41,211 bases of DNA from Bacteriovoracaceae bacterium (GCA_013141065.1 JABFRR010000020.1:1-41211), one strand, 5' to 3'; shown: positions 1 through 9,666, numbered from the stretch's first letter. Numbers and translations: made by a program. Notes: generated from the letters alone by a model not told the origin.

Positions 1-120
1 GTATGACTTGGTCAAAAGGCAGCTGATAGCGAAAAAGTTTTATTTCGAGCGATCTCTTTATTATTTTATCGTAACGAAAACCTTTTTGCATCTTATGTTT
101 AATCCTGATTATCTAAACTC

Positions 121-326
121 ATGGCGCCACCAGAAGTCATTAAAGGCGGGCGCAAGGCTTTTCATCATCAGAACAACTCCTAGTAAGGATTGCCCTTGAT
201 GCTTGGAATGGATCGGGAGGCATCCACTTTAATGAGTTGTATGAAAAGCTAGATCCACACAATTTTCAAAAAATGCTTTTAGTTCTTAATTATTTATATT
301 CTCCACAACAGGCCGTACATTTCTGA
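121..326 (+). pseudogene. Small uncharacterised protein, probably frameshifted
   Basis: An ATG at 121 opens a frame beginning MAPPEVIKGGRKAF that stops early after HHQNNS. One extra T at about 165 would join it to the downstream frame SSSEQLLVRIALDAWNGSG, which runs to a TGA at 324-326. Together they give a protein of about 68 residues with a helix-like amphipathic C-terminus. The two frames fit each other better than either does alone, hence the frameshift call. I recognise no family. Its stop overlaps the proposed left end of the IS3 element, so the original 3' end may also have been altered. Confidence 0.35.
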
Positions 327-347
327 CTTTGTCGTAAGTGCATTTAG

Positions 348-1215
348 TTAATTTTCACCTCTACTATAGGAGAAAACTCTTTGGCCGTTTGGTATATCGA
401 TGAGAATGAGTTTCATAAAATTTTTTTAATCGTTTGATTTCTTGAATCTAAAATTTTTCTTCTCCTCGCCATAATGCCTTTCTGCCGGTGTTATGAATTG
501 GATACCTGAATGTTTATAAGAGTAATTATATTCATGGAAATATCCTACAAAATAATTTCGGCAGCTTTGTAAATCAACGAAGCTTCCTGGGAATGTTCTA
601 AAGGTTTTATTGTTCCAAATAAACTTTCTGAAAAAGGGTTGTCATCCGATACCACAAGCATAGAATAAGAATCGACCATCTGGGCATCTCGGACAAATTT
701 GATCATCTCATGCGAAGTCGTATTGCTCCGTTGTCTTTGTGATTGGTCAGTCCCTTGCCTGTTATAAATTGATCTTCCAACGCCTTCTTCCACATGATAA
801 TTGCATGCTCTGATTTTCGTGATCCTCAAGTACCCACCCACTACAAGACGGCTCCAAATATCGACGATCACATATAAGTAAAATCGTACTGATCTACATT
901 CAGATTTTATTTGAGATACATCCCAAGACCAAACTTGATTATGCCCTGTTGCTACAAGCTGAGGCTTCTCACGATTCAATGGACGCTTAATACCTGTCTT
1001 ACTTCTTTTTGTTAAAGGTCCGCATCTTTCGCTATTCTATAAAAGGTTGCCGGCGAGGCAATAATTCTTTTTCTTCATCAATCAATTTATAATAGATCTC
1101 ACGCGGAGAATAATCGGCTACTCTTTCTTAAGCAGAACATTAACGATCTCTTCCTTTTCTTTAAAAGATAATTTATTCTCAGGGAGGTTTTTCTTCCCTT
1201 TTTCTTTATCTCAAT
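348..1215 (-). pseudogene. IS3-family transposase OrfB (rve integrase core), frameshifted
   Basis: Reading leftwards from 1215, the frame PENKLSFKEKEEIVNVLL continues as ADYSPREIYYKLIDEEKELL. A frameshift then leads into the integrase core with NREKPQLVATGHNQVWSWD (first catalytic Asp), then FYLYVIVDIWSRLVVG and SDDNPFSESLFGTIK around the catalytic Glu region. A last frame gives HSGIQFITPAERHYG and KRPKSFLL, typical of the IS3 OrfB C-terminus. At least three frame changes are needed, so this is a pseudogene. In the family the protein cuts and joins the element ends as an OrfAB fusion. Confidence 0.75.
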
Positions 1216-1216
1216 T

Positions 1217-1723
1217 TTATTGCTGGTCTTTTTCAAAGAAAATATGACCGAGTAGGCACTCCACGGAATCACAAAATTTTTCTATCGTGATTCCAGCATC
1301 AATAACTCTTGAGCAGTTTTTAATAACTCTTTTTTTTTCTTCAATATTAAGATTTAGTCTTTCTTTTTTAGCATATCGAAAGTTTTTTTGCAACACGAGA
1401 AGGGTCGATAACTTAGCAGTTGTTTTCTCTTGCTCCTGAAGTTCTTGTTGAAGTCTTTCAATTTCGATTTGATCCTCAGACTTTTTATCTGATCTTTGCT
1501 TTCTCTTCCCCAAAACTTCAAGTGAGGCATTCTTTACTTGATCTCGCCAGCGTTTAATATCTGAATCATATAGTCCATATTTTCTAAGTAATTTGGCACC
1601 TTTGCCTTGATCGTCGGCGCTTTAAATAATTTTTCAAGTAAAGAAAATTTTTTTCTTCTGCAGTATAACGATTAACCGTTCTTGAAATCTGGCCAATAAT
1701 TTCGGGTCTAAAAGATTCTTCAT
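1217..1723 (-). pseudogene. IS3-family OrfA (HTH and leucine zipper), frameshifted
   Basis: The ATG at 1723 is preceded by AAGGAG at a good distance. The frame begins MKNLLDPKLLARF, then breaks and resumes as an HTH region (KLLRKYGLYDSDIKRWRDQV, assembled across frames). It ends with a coiled-coil stretch rich in Glu and Gln (IEIERLQQELQEQEKTTAKL), the dimerisation zipper typical of OrfA. It lies directly upstream of orfB in the usual IS3 order. At least two frame changes are required. Confidence 0.65.
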
Positions 1724-1840
1724 AGAAAAACTCCTTATACCCCAAATGTTTTTGCGAATTTCGTACCAATATCATGTATTTTTACCATACAAGGAAAAGT
1801 TTTTATCTCATGCTTCCGGACTGCAATGTCCCCTGAGACA

Positions 1841-1964
1841 TGGGGTTTTATTATACTCTTTAGGAGAAAGTATAATTGCGGGACGTTTGCCCTTTTGCTC
1901 GTGTCCTGCTTTTGAGGGTAAAGTTTAACCAAACAATATCGCCTCTATCTGGAGTGTATGCCAT
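1841..1964 (-). pseudogene. MazF/PemK-like toxin, 5' part, cut by IS3
   Basis: The ATG at 1964 opens MAYTPDRGDIVWLNF, the hallmark N-terminus of MazF/PemK mRNA endoribonuclease toxins. After a frameshift the frame continues GHEQKGKRPAIILSPKEYN, the conserved beta-strand motif, and is then cut by the IS3 end at 1840. No 3' remainder was found on the other side of the IS. It overlaps the end of the antitoxin gene upstream, the usual arrangement. The toxin is certainly inactive in this form. The family call is strong from these two motifs; the exact subfamily is open. Confidence 0.75.
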
Positions 1965-2199
1965 TACCAAACCTCCGCCCTTCAACTTCGTCGTCACTTT
2001 CTTGGTGCAAATTTATCTTTTGTAATCTCGTTTAACAAAGTATCAAGAGAAAGCTTTTTTTTGACGAGGAAAAATAATGATGGCCCATCTTTATTTTCAA
2101 TTTCGACTTCTGAATTTTCACTCAGATTGGCTTTTTTCAATGATTGACTTTGGAATTCCTGACCTAGTGAATTTCCCCATTTTTGAATTTTGCTGTCAT
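1931..2199 (-). pseudogene. MazE/AbrB-type antitoxin, frameshifted
   Basis: The ATG at 2199 lies just after a run AGAGGTATAAT. Assembled over two or three frames, the product reads KIQKWGNSLG, then KANLSENSEVEIENKDG and KKLSLDTLLNEITKD, matching SpoVT/AbrB-fold MazE antitoxins (DNA-binding swapped-hairpin N-terminus, acidic toxin-binding C-terminus). The tail NLHQESDDEVEGRRFGN overlaps the toxin start at 1964, implying translational coupling in the ancestor. Single-base lesions near 2185, 2140 and 2020 break the frame. In intact systems the antitoxin binds MazF and represses the shared promoter. Confidence 0.65.
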
Positions 2200-2288
2200 A
2201 TTATACCTCTATTGGTAGTATACACAATGTTTAAACTTTTTACAAGTTATGATTAATGATCAATTACGTATAGTTATGATATTGCTCG

Positions 2289-4038
2289 GAATCTATTCAT
2301 TTTAATGGGGAAAATCGGTCAGGTTTAATAGTGCTAAGCCATCCAAATGAGATCACCGAGCGGCGGTAGTTCGTGGCGATTGTAAAAAATCGGTCTTTAA
2401 ATATTCACCAAAGCTAATTCTATTTTTTCGGCAAGTACTCATCAGACCTAAGAAAATATCTGATGCCATGGCACCTTCTAAGCTTCTAAAATATCCTCTG
2501 ATTTTCTTTGAATAACTTTTTCTCTCATTGCCAATTCAAGTATTATTATGCAAAGGAATAGTTGGAAATTCCAAAACCAAAAGCAGCTCATCTTTTTTTG
2601 CTCTAGTTTTTTCCATCAATTGATTTAAAGCGAAGTAACAAGTCTTACCTAAAAAATTAAATCAAATTCATCACTCAATTCTTTCTTTTTCTTGTCATTG
2701 GGATTAATTTTATAAAGCTTTAGCTTTTCGTAATATTTCAAAATGTTTCTCTAAAATCGGCAACAGCTTTTATAAAATCGGGATGACTTGGAGTTAACTT
2801 TTATAATGGCGTTCTTCATGAATCAAACAAAGACCTAAGAATTCCAGGATGCCTTTAAACTGGGAGCATCATCACAAATCAAAATTTTTTGACCTCACTC
2901 CAAGAAAATTATCCCTAAATGCACCAATGGCACAACCTTCTTTTATGTGTTTTATCCACGAAGTAATCTTTCCTCGCCCAGGGAGCATTTAGGATTTCAT
3001 TGGTAAACTCATCCGCCCATACAATCTATTTGATTGTAATTTTCTAAGTTCGCCAACGATTGCCTTATTGTTAACTTTATCATCAACATATTTGAGTGCA
3101 ATTTCATTAATTGCAAATTTTAATTCTGTTCCGGCAAGTGCTCTCAATACAGCCTCTCTATTTTTGAAAGACTTGTATAATAATCAGTAAAAAATTGATT
3201 ACAAACTGCAATGCTGTAACCATTCTTTCCATTAAGTCTTGCACCGGTATCATCAATTTGAGAAAAATCGCTTCGACTGATTCCAGCTTCCCTTACATTT
3301 TGTCGTTCTTCTTCAAATCTCTCATGACAAAGAATCATATTTGAAATTTCGCCGACAGATATTTTGACTTTAAGTCCGGTTAAAATTTTAAAAAGAAGAT
3401 TTTGTGTCATTCTTGCCTCGTAGTGAAACTGGATGACAAATGACCAAATACCAGGTCCGAAGATACTACCTTTATATTCGGGAGGCAGTTGTCCTTCAAA
3501 AACTTTTCCTAAAAATGGTGAATAGTATTTATGGATAATAAATTTGGTATTATTTAGATTAAAATTTATGTCTTGAATTACGACATCTCTAGTACCTTTG
3601 TATTGTGCATCTTTTGGAAGATCTTTTTTTTCGACATCTTTTTCTTCCGTATTGTGGATTTCTATTTCTTTAGCATTTTTATTTTTTCCACGCCCGCCGT
3701 TCTTGCCGCCTTTCTTTTTATCATCACTATCTTTCTTGTCATCTTTGTTTTTAGCAATATCTGGCTTGCCTTTTTCGCCTTTGAGGCGATTGATTTCATC
3801 CTTGAGCTTTTGATTTTCTGAAGACAGTTCAGTTATTTTATTTTCTTGAGCATCAACTTTATTGAGAAGAGTTTTAATTGCACCAACTAGCATTTTGACC
3901 GGAAGCTTGGAAAATAGTTCGATGGTAAAGTTTTTGATATCGGCGAATGGCATTCACCAATACTTTCATATGGAAGACATAAGGCCAACTAACATGGCCT
4001 TACATTTAAAAAATTACCCCAGCGGGATGAATAGATTC
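2289..4038 (-). mobile_element. IS66-like (tnpC-only) element, copy 1
   Basis: The left end GAATCTATTCATTTTAATGG is mirrored on the right by a sequence ending GATGAATAGATTC, giving inverted ends about 1.75 kb apart. A single large transposase gene occupies the minus strand; no tnpA or tnpB accompanies it, as in the ISBst12-like branch of IS66. The 3' third recurs at 10808-11311. No target duplication is visible. The right end lies only three bases from ISAs1 copy 1, so the right flank has been replaced. Confidence 0.7.
2334..3953 (-). pseudogene. IS66-like transposase, frameshifted
   Basis: From the ATG at 3953 the first 260 residues are intact: a coiled coil (KITELSSENQKLKDEINRLK), a Lys/Asp/Gly-rich linker, then the catalytic core around SQIDDTGARLNGKNGYSIAV, where the conserved Asp sits. 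The frame is lost near 3145. Later pieces reappear in other frames and end with IPLHNN and the Glu-containing motif before RKIRGYFRSLEGAMASDIF, then LPPLGDLIWMA. Comparison with the 10808-11311 copy shows single-base indels in A/T runs. The full protein would be about 540 residues, near the usual size. Confidence 0.75.
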
Positions 4039-4041
4039 ATT

Positions 4042-5343
4042 CAGGGGAAACGCATCTTAATTTCACTGAAGTAAAACATCCAATAGAAAATCATTATCCC
4101 ATCCGGCCTTAAGCATTTTTGTTCTGACTGAAAGTTTTTCAGTTTTACTTCTCATTATAACGATCTTTTTCACAAGACCCAACGCCAATTGCCTTATAGA
4201 AGAAAAATTAACAGCACTGTGTTCAACTCTACAGCGACAATCGTCTTCTCTCATTGTGACATCCAAATGCCAATGCAATAAATTCTCTACTTGCCAATGA
4301 TCCTTAACTGCATTTAAAAAATATTCAGAGCTTTCATCTCTACTGCTTATATAATATCTTTTTGAATTCTGAACTTCTCCTGTTTTCTGATCAATTCTTT
4401 CCGCACTAATTTCTATAATGGTTTTTAAATTTTTCCATTTTAATAATGGATTAACTCCCAATGAATAATCATCATTTTCTTTTATTATTCTTACTGATCG
4501 TTTTTCAAACCGACCATGTTTTAGTTTTCTTTTTTCCTCAAAGCTTTCGGATTTGTTTTTTTGTCCACGTTGCTCATATTTTTCAAATCTTTCTTCAATT
4601 CTACTGTGTAATTTTTCTTGATTACTTTTTTACACAAAATAAATAATCACCACCTTTGGAAACAATTTTATCAGCTATTTCAGTCTGACAATTTAAGGCA
4701 TCAACACTAACAATTGTATCTTTTATATCCAGCGAATCCAAAAGCTCTGGGATTGCCGTTATTTCATTGCTCTTTTTATCTGTTTTTCAACTGCCCTAAT
4801 GACAATCCTAGGCTGTTGAATAGGCATTAATAACATGAATTGTACGATCTCCCTTTCGCTTACTTCCCCACAATGTTTTCCATCAATACAGATTTGTTTA
4901 ACTTCATCTTTATTAAAACTAGACACCCAATTGGTAAAAAAAATCTTGCAATGAATTCGGCATTAAAATCATAAAAATCTTCTAAATGTATCATGCGAAG
5001 GCACGCCATTTTCTAAGTTTAAAAACTTACTTAAAAATTCTAATTTTAGAGTGCCGTAAACTTCAATTTCATTCCATGATTTTGCACCACAAATGACAGC
5101 ACAGATTGCAATGATCATAATTGTTTCTAATGAATGTTTTTTTGTTCTATCAATTCTTGGATCTTCAATTGAACTAATAAAATCCAACATGAAAACTGGA
5201 TCTACTTCTTTCTTTTTTGTCACGATGCTCTCCTAAAAAAATAAGAAAAATCATCGCAAAAAAAAGACGAAAGGCCATCGTGCAGGGCCGTAAGTGGCCG
5301 AAAATAAATTATAACTGATTTAAATTAAGATGCGTTTCCCCTG
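4042..5343 (-). mobile_element. ISAs1-family element, copy 1 of 3
   Basis: Both ends carry the inverted repeat CAGGGGAAACGCATCTTAAT, and the 1302-bp length is normal for ISAs1. The transposase is on the minus strand. Copies 2 (27858-29154) and 3 (from 40258) are nearly identical, so they spread recently. The 10-bp flanks (TAGATTCATT left, GCCATCACCT right) do not match each other, unlike a fresh insertion, so this copy probably took part in recombination. Confidence 0.85.
4063..5223 (-). pseudogene. ISAs1-family transposase, frameshifted
   Basis: The start is GTG at 5223, behind TAGGAGAGCATC, and the same start holds in copy 3. The N-terminus shows SIEDPRIDRTKKHSLETI and IAICAVICGAKSW, the signature of the ISAs1 family (DDE transposase with N-terminal DUF4338-like region). 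The C-terminus (4461-4063) holds the catalytic Glu region HWQVENLLHWHLDVTMREDD. Single-base insertions in homopolymers near 4935, 4788 and 4630 break the middle. Copy 2 is intact across that stretch, so an intact gene existed recently. Confidence 0.8.
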
Positions 5344-5491
5344 GCCATCACCTTGGGACGTTTTGTAATAACTTGAATTTAAAGAGATTTTTTTAATGGC
5401 GCACTCAAGTGGGGAAGTTTCGAACTTTTTGCCTTTGAGTAATGCTTCCTACCGTTTTGACATCTAATCCCATCTCCTTTAGTTTTAATAT

Positions 5492-5989
5492 ATGGAGAAT
5501 TTTCAGCTAACTAAAAACATTATCGATAACATTAGAAATTATCGACATGAAGTTAGATCTTTAGGAACTCTTGGAGGCTGCTACCAGGTTTCCTTATTCA
5601 TAGAACATTTTTATAAGTTACCAACGAGAGAAGGTATTTATCAAAGTTCAAAATTCGAACCTATCGTATCTCATCGCTGGAATGTTTTACCTGATGGTTC
5701 GATATTAGAATCTACTGGCGATCAGTTTTGCGAAGGATGTGATATAGATATTCTTAATACAAATCACAAACTTTTTAGTAGATATCGTCCTCAATGGTCA
5801 ACTTCACTTAATCCTAAAATTACACCTTGGCTTAGCAACATACAGTGGTTAGAAATTATTGACTCTGAATGGATCAAGCAAAACTCAGATAAGAAAGTTT
5901 CACAGGGCTATTGGCTCGAAGACAACAGCGAATATTTAAAATGGCGTAATAAAATGTCTGAAGAATATTCTGCCTATAAGCGAATTTGA
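5492..5989 (+). CDS. Uncharacterised protein with a Cys-His-Asp (papain/transglutaminase-like) arrangement
   Basis: An intact frame of 165 residues without signal peptide or membrane segment. In order it holds GGCYQVS (Cys about residue 30), VSHRWNVLPDGS (His about 60) and LESTGDQFCEGCD (Asp/Thr/Asp-Gln-Phe about 75). The spacing and the H-x-W...DG...D/S-T-x-DQF pattern recall small transglutaminase- or papain-fold proteins whose triad is Cys, His and Asp. That fold call is inference; no family name is certain. The C-terminal third is Trp-rich and unassigned. No clear ribosome-binding site precedes the ATG. It stands between ISAs1 copy 1 and a small HTH gene, in accessory DNA. Confidence 0.65.
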   Translation: MENFQLTKNIIDNIRNYRHEVRSLGTLGGCYQVSLFIEHFYKLPTREGIYQSSKFEPIVSHRWNVLPDGSILESTGDQFCEGCDIDILNTNHKLFSRYRPQWSTSLNPKITPWLSNIQWLEIIDSEWIKQNSDKKVSQGYWLEDNSEYLKWRNKMSEEYSAYKRI

Positions 5990-6063
5990 TAAATCATAGA
6001 TTAATTTAAAAACTTTGATTTTATCTCTAGAATTGTTCAGATCCCAGGAATGCCGAAACAAGG

Positions 6064-6392
6064 ATGAGGAGCATACGATCAGTATGTGACGAATTCGAGT
6101 TGAGAGCAATGACGACGGAGATGAATAATAATAGTGATAAAATGGCGCCCGCGGTTCTAAACTGGACGAACCACTCACCATAACAAGAATTCATAAGGTT
6201 GAGTGGTGTGCGCCAAGAGTGAATCATAGGGAGCTGGCACTCCTTCGCTTTATTCACGGCAAAACAGAACGAGAACTGGCAAAGCATTTTGGTCGATCAA
6301 AGACCACTATCCATAACACTCTGGATAAGATGGTCAAAGAAGACTTTAAGGATGCCAATCTTACTAAGGAAGAACGGGAGAAGATTAAATGA
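6064..6392 (+). pseudogene. Small helix-turn-helix protein, probably frameshifted
   Basis: The frame from ATG 6064 (MRSIRSVCDEFELRAMTTEM) runs into a stop at 6183. A shift near 6145 joins it to an open frame KLDEPLTITRIHKVEW, then RELALLRFIHGKTERELAKH and FGRSKTTIHNTLDKM, a classic homeodomain-like or sigma-70 region 4 type HTH (residues about 60-85 of the joined product). The end is TGA at 6390-6392 and overlaps the next gene. If only the second part is translated, a GTG at 6219 gives a 57-residue protein. It is probably a DNA-binding regulator; its target is unknown. Confidence 0.55.
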
Positions 6393-6556
6393 ACTTAGGA
6401 AAATTAATTTCAATCTCAGCAACGCTGGCCTTTATCGTTGTATCCACTGGCCAACTTCCAAGAGCCTTGAAGGCTATCAGAATTGCTCAATTGCAGCTTT
6501 TTAAGGAATCGCAGGCCTCTAAGTGGGGTATGCCTATGCTTCCTCCACCTAGATAA
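6389..6556 (+). CDS. 55-residue membrane peptide coupled to the HTH gene
   Basis: The ATG at 6389 overlaps the HTH stop as ATGA, indicating translational coupling. The product MNLGKLISISATLAFIVVST has one hydrophobic segment (residues about 5-20), then a basic amphipathic stretch (RALKAIRIAQLQLFK) and a Pro-rich tail ending MLPPPR. This could be a single-pass membrane peptide or a leader. No family is recognised. A small HTH plus small hydrophobic peptide pair is seen in phage, plasmid and toxin-like cassettes, but function here is open. Confidence 0.55.
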   Translation: MNLGKLISISATLAFIVVSTGQLPRALKAIRIAQLQLFKESQASKWGMPMLPPPR

Positions 6557-6563
6557 AAAGAAA

Positions 6564-6596
6564 AAGGCCCTGAGACTTTTAGGATCTCTGGGCCTT
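6564..6596. terminator. Hairpin after the HTH/membrane-peptide pair
   Basis: AAGGCCCTGAGA pairs with TCTCTGGGCCTT around a 9-base loop. The T-rich tail lies on the minus strand (the plus strand shows A-rich sequence before it), so as an intrinsic terminator it works best for transcription from the right; it may still end the plus-strand pair. Confidence 0.7.
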
Positions 6597-6747
6597 GAAA
6601 AATTTATTAAAGTCTTTGTCTTGGTAATCGTTAAATGGAATTCATTTTAGTGATTTAGAGTGATCTCTAAGGGGACATTTCCGAATATTAAACTATCCCA
6701 AGAAGAAAATTTTAAATTTTTTCAATAGTTAATCAATCTACTTCGGA

Positions 6748-8499
6748 ACTACGTCTCGGAGAGGCCCGCGTTAACTTGACTAAAATTTATATTGCAGTTC
6801 GTATTGGCCAACAATTTTTTTATGGCAATTATATTGCCCATGATAAATTTATTTCCCGATTTACCCATTATAAGACATAAGCAGAAAGAAACAATCGCTA
6901 ATTTAAAAGCTGGCGAAATAGATGATCTGAGAGTTTCAAATAAACTCCCTATTGATGACATTGTTAAATATGGCCTTCAAGAAAATTTTTTAAAAGATGG
7001 ATTAAAAAGTTTTCCTGATCCAAGAAAAACTTTTGATATACCAATAGAAGCATTACTTCTGCCGCAAGTTCTTCAGCGACTTAATGACGAGCACTCGCTT
7101 TTGCTTGCTCCTTATATGTTAAATTCTGCTGAACTTATGACTGAACTTGGTTATTCCGCGAGGGTATTAGAAGAAGGATTTAATAATAAAAATACCTACG
7201 AACGAGTTACTCCTTTTCATGGAGAGACGTTAAAACATGTTTTGTTAAGTACGAAAGTAGATCAATTATTTAATTGGTTCAATACTGATTGGAACCAGTT
7301 AATGAAACTAAACGCTCCAGGAAGAACCAGACAATATATTATTGACGGTACTGAAATTCACGTACCAAAACATTTATATAAAAAATATGATGGCGCTGGT
7401 GTCGTCACGAATAATGAAGGTGAAGTTCGTTATGGTTATAAAGTAGTTTGGATTCAAGAAATAATTGATCGAAAGGGAGTGATTCGCTCAATGACCATGT
7501 CACCAATACAAACTCACGATTTAAAATTAGGAAAAGAATTAATAGCAGATTTTGATTTTGAGGAGGGGGCTTTATTATTAATGGATCGCGGTTTTTTAGA
7601 TGGAGAATGGATTACCCACTTAAAGTATGATCGAAAAATAGACGTCTGTATGCCACTAAAATGTAACAGCGAAATAACTCAGTTTGCAATTGCCCAAGCG
7701 GAGTTTGATAATAAGTGGCAGCCACATCCGACCAGAGAAAAGCAAAAATTTGTGAGATAAAAAAATCAGAATTGGAATGGAGCTTGTGCCAAAGTTTTAA
7801 TAGTGGAGTGCTTGTTAGATTTACCAAAAAAAAAAATGGCGAGGAAGAGAATATTGTTTTCGTTGATACTAGAGCAGGAATAAGTGGCAAAAATATTCTA
7901 GCTACCTATGATCAGCGAACCGAGATTGAAGAAAGCCATCGGCAAATGAAATGCTTTCAGGGGTTAGAAAAACTTCCATCTAAAAAACTTGTTCATGTTG
8001 TTTTTAAATTATTATGGGGACGATCGCATATAATCTTTTTTAATTTATTTTTTAAATTCAGAAAAATGTTCAACACTTGAAGACTATACCCTTAAAACTC
8101 ACCGACAAAGAAGAAGATCCAGCGAGAGAAATCCAGAGATAATAATTTATACTGGCGATACATATGCCATCTTAAATAATTTAGATTTCCTAGATATAAT
8201 TTTGACGTTGAAGAAAAGCACTCAAATGAAGTTGCGAAAAATCTTTAAAGAATTAACAAGCTAAAAATGTCCGCCTAAAATAATCGAATATTTTTCAAAA
8301 AAATTTACATTGATTGTCCGATGAAACCGCTTATCCTAATTTTAAGAATTGCTCGCTCAGGGGCAAGTAAACAAGGGGTTTTGGTGGGAACTTGATGAAT
8401 TATTGGTTTTAGTAGTTCAAGTTGAACTTTTTTTAATGTGATAAGTAGTCAAAAAATGGCGAATTATGAAAAATAATGCCGCCCTCTCCGAGATGTAGT
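6748..8499 (+). mobile_element. IS4-like DDE element, decayed
   Basis: The ends are inverted repeats: ACTACGTCTCGGAGAGG on the left and its near-complement CCTCTCCGAGATGTAGT on the right (one mismatch), 1.75 kb apart, enclosing one transposase gene on the plus strand. No target duplication is evident. Family placement rests on the transposase motifs and is broad: IS4-like, DDE_Tnp_1 fold. Confidence 0.65.
6822..8264 (+). pseudogene. IS4-like DDE transposase, two frameshifts
   Basis: The chosen ATG at 6822 begins MAIILPMINLFPDLP; a TTG at 6792 is also possible. Catalytic positions are visible: IIDGTEIHVP (first Asp), LLLMDRGFLDGEW (second Asp), and YDQRTEIEESHRQMK (the Y-(2)-R-(3)-E-(6)-K signature with Glu) in the next frame. 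A one-base loss near 7745 separates the first 310 residues from the Glu motif. A second shift near 8075 precedes the C-terminal frame LEDYTLKTHRQRRRSS, which ends at 8264. The reconstructed protein is about 480 residues. Confidence 0.75.
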
Positions 8500-8549
8500 A
8501 CCTTTTTTACTCAATTAAAGGTTTAAATACTCCCTCCGATTAGCTATTC

Positions 8550-9536
8550 ATGAAATCAATAAAACACAATTTTCTTCTATTGGTCATAGTACTTCTCACT
8601 GGTTTGTTCACTCAAGCAGGTGCGACAGTTACTTTACATGTTAACGACATTGATAAGGCTTACAATGTTCTTGATGCCTATCACTTGCTAGAAGAATTTA
8701 CGAATAAGTATCCAGAGAAAAATATACTTTTTTATGTTCACGGTAGAAAAAAGGATATTGAAGATGAAAAAGCGAGAATGGCCAAGTTAGAAAAATACTA
8801 TAATGTAAAAGTCCTCATGTTCCACTGGAATTCATATGATAAATTTTTAAATAGACCAACCAAAAATGCGGAAGAGGCAAGCTTAGAGTTATTTGAGGCC
8901 TTTCAACTTATTAGAGATTTTAAAAGAAATCATCCTGAATTTTTTGCAGAAAGAAGCATCAACTTATTATGCCACAGTATGGGGAATTTAGTATTGAAGT
9001 ATACTATTGAAAAGTATTTTGATGAATTTGAGCAAGATGAAATTTTCACGAATTACGTTGGAAATGCACCAGATGTGCCCTTAAAAGACCATCGAACTTG
9101 GCTCTCGCAATTTAAAATGGCCCAAAACAACTATATAATGATGAATAATCAGGATTTTGTTTTAACCTTTTCATACTTGTTAGATGTATTTAATAAAGAC
9201 CTTTTTCATTATCGACTTGGGTTGGGTTTTGAAAATTATCTAGGGAGAAGGGATCAGGAGAAAACAAAATTAGTCCCATTTGTTAATTATGTGGATCTTT
9301 CTAAAGTCCTTAAAAAAGATCATGGTTATTTTGCCTATTCTGATAGAGCGATTACAGAGGTATTTAATCAAATTTTAAACGGGAATCCTATTGAAGATGC
9401 ATTTTTAGATGTTAATAGTAAAATACGCCTGGTTAAAGATAAAGGTCTTTCAAATTCATTTAAGATTGAAAATAAGGTTTTCCGAAAAATTAGCAGTACA
9501 AGCTCTCAAGAAAACTCTCAATCTAGCCTAGATTAG
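8550..9536 (+). CDS. Secreted alpha/beta-hydrolase (lipase-like)
   Basis: An intact protein of 328 residues. Residues 1-25 are a Sec signal peptide (basic start, hydrophobic LLLVIVLLTGLF, small residues QAGA). The hydrolase fold follows: strand and oxyanion region ILFYVHGRKK (about 60-69), nucleophile elbow LLCHSMGNLV (about 146-155; Cys replaces the usual first Gly, as in DUF900/lipase-like hydrolases), an Asp candidate in GNAPDVPLKDH and a His candidate in KKDHGYFAYSD (about 255). Together these fit a Ser-Asp-His triad. The substrate is unknown, perhaps a lipid or ester outside the cytoplasm. It is monocistronic between two decayed transposases. Confidence 0.75.
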   Translation: MKSIKHNFLLLVIVLLTGLFTQAGATVTLHVNDIDKAYNVLDAYHLLEEFTNKYPEKNILFYVHGRKKDIEDEKARMAKLEKYYNVKVLMFHWNSYDKFLNRPTKNAEEASLELFEAFQLIRDFKRNHPEFFAERSINLLCHSMGNLVLKYTIEKYFDEFEQDEIFTNYVGNAPDVPLKDHRTWLSQFKMAQNNYIMMNNQDFVLTFSYLLDVFNKDLFHYRLGLGFENYLGRRDQEKTKLVPFVNYVDLSKVLKKDHGYFAYSDRAITEVFNQILNGNPIEDAFLDVNSKIRLVKDKGLSNSFKIENKVFRKISSTSSQENSQSSLD

Positions 9537-9666
9537 TGCAGGAATTCCCGGTGTAAATTTTTCCCACTCAAGATAAGAGAAAATATTTAATTTTTCGTAA
9601 TGATTTATGCTTTCTGGCCTTCACAAATCATTTCTGGCCATCTAAAATGCTTTTCAGAGGTGTTTT

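Larger units (their letters stand above)
324..1840 (-). mobile_element. IS3-family insertion sequence, decayed
   Basis: Two transposase reading frames (orfA then orfB, minus strand) are framed by imperfect terminal repeats: the right end reads TGTCTCAGGGGACATTGCA on the minus strand and the left end TGACTTTGTCGTAAGTGCA on the plus strand. Both begin TG, as IS3 ends usually do, and the 1.5-kb length is normal for the family. Both genes carry frameshifts, so the element is probably immobile. The right end lies inside a MazF-like toxin gene. The left boundary is less certain than the right. Confidence 0.7.

Noticed and set aside
8..199. 63-codon frame at the left edge
   Set aside because: The better-supported coding signal is in other frames from 121; this frame lacks RBS and motifs.
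3573..3821. Open frames on the plus strand rich in Phe, Ile and Leu
   Set aside because: They are antisense to the Lys/Asp-rich linker of the IS66-like transposase; the hydrophobic composition is a complement artefact.
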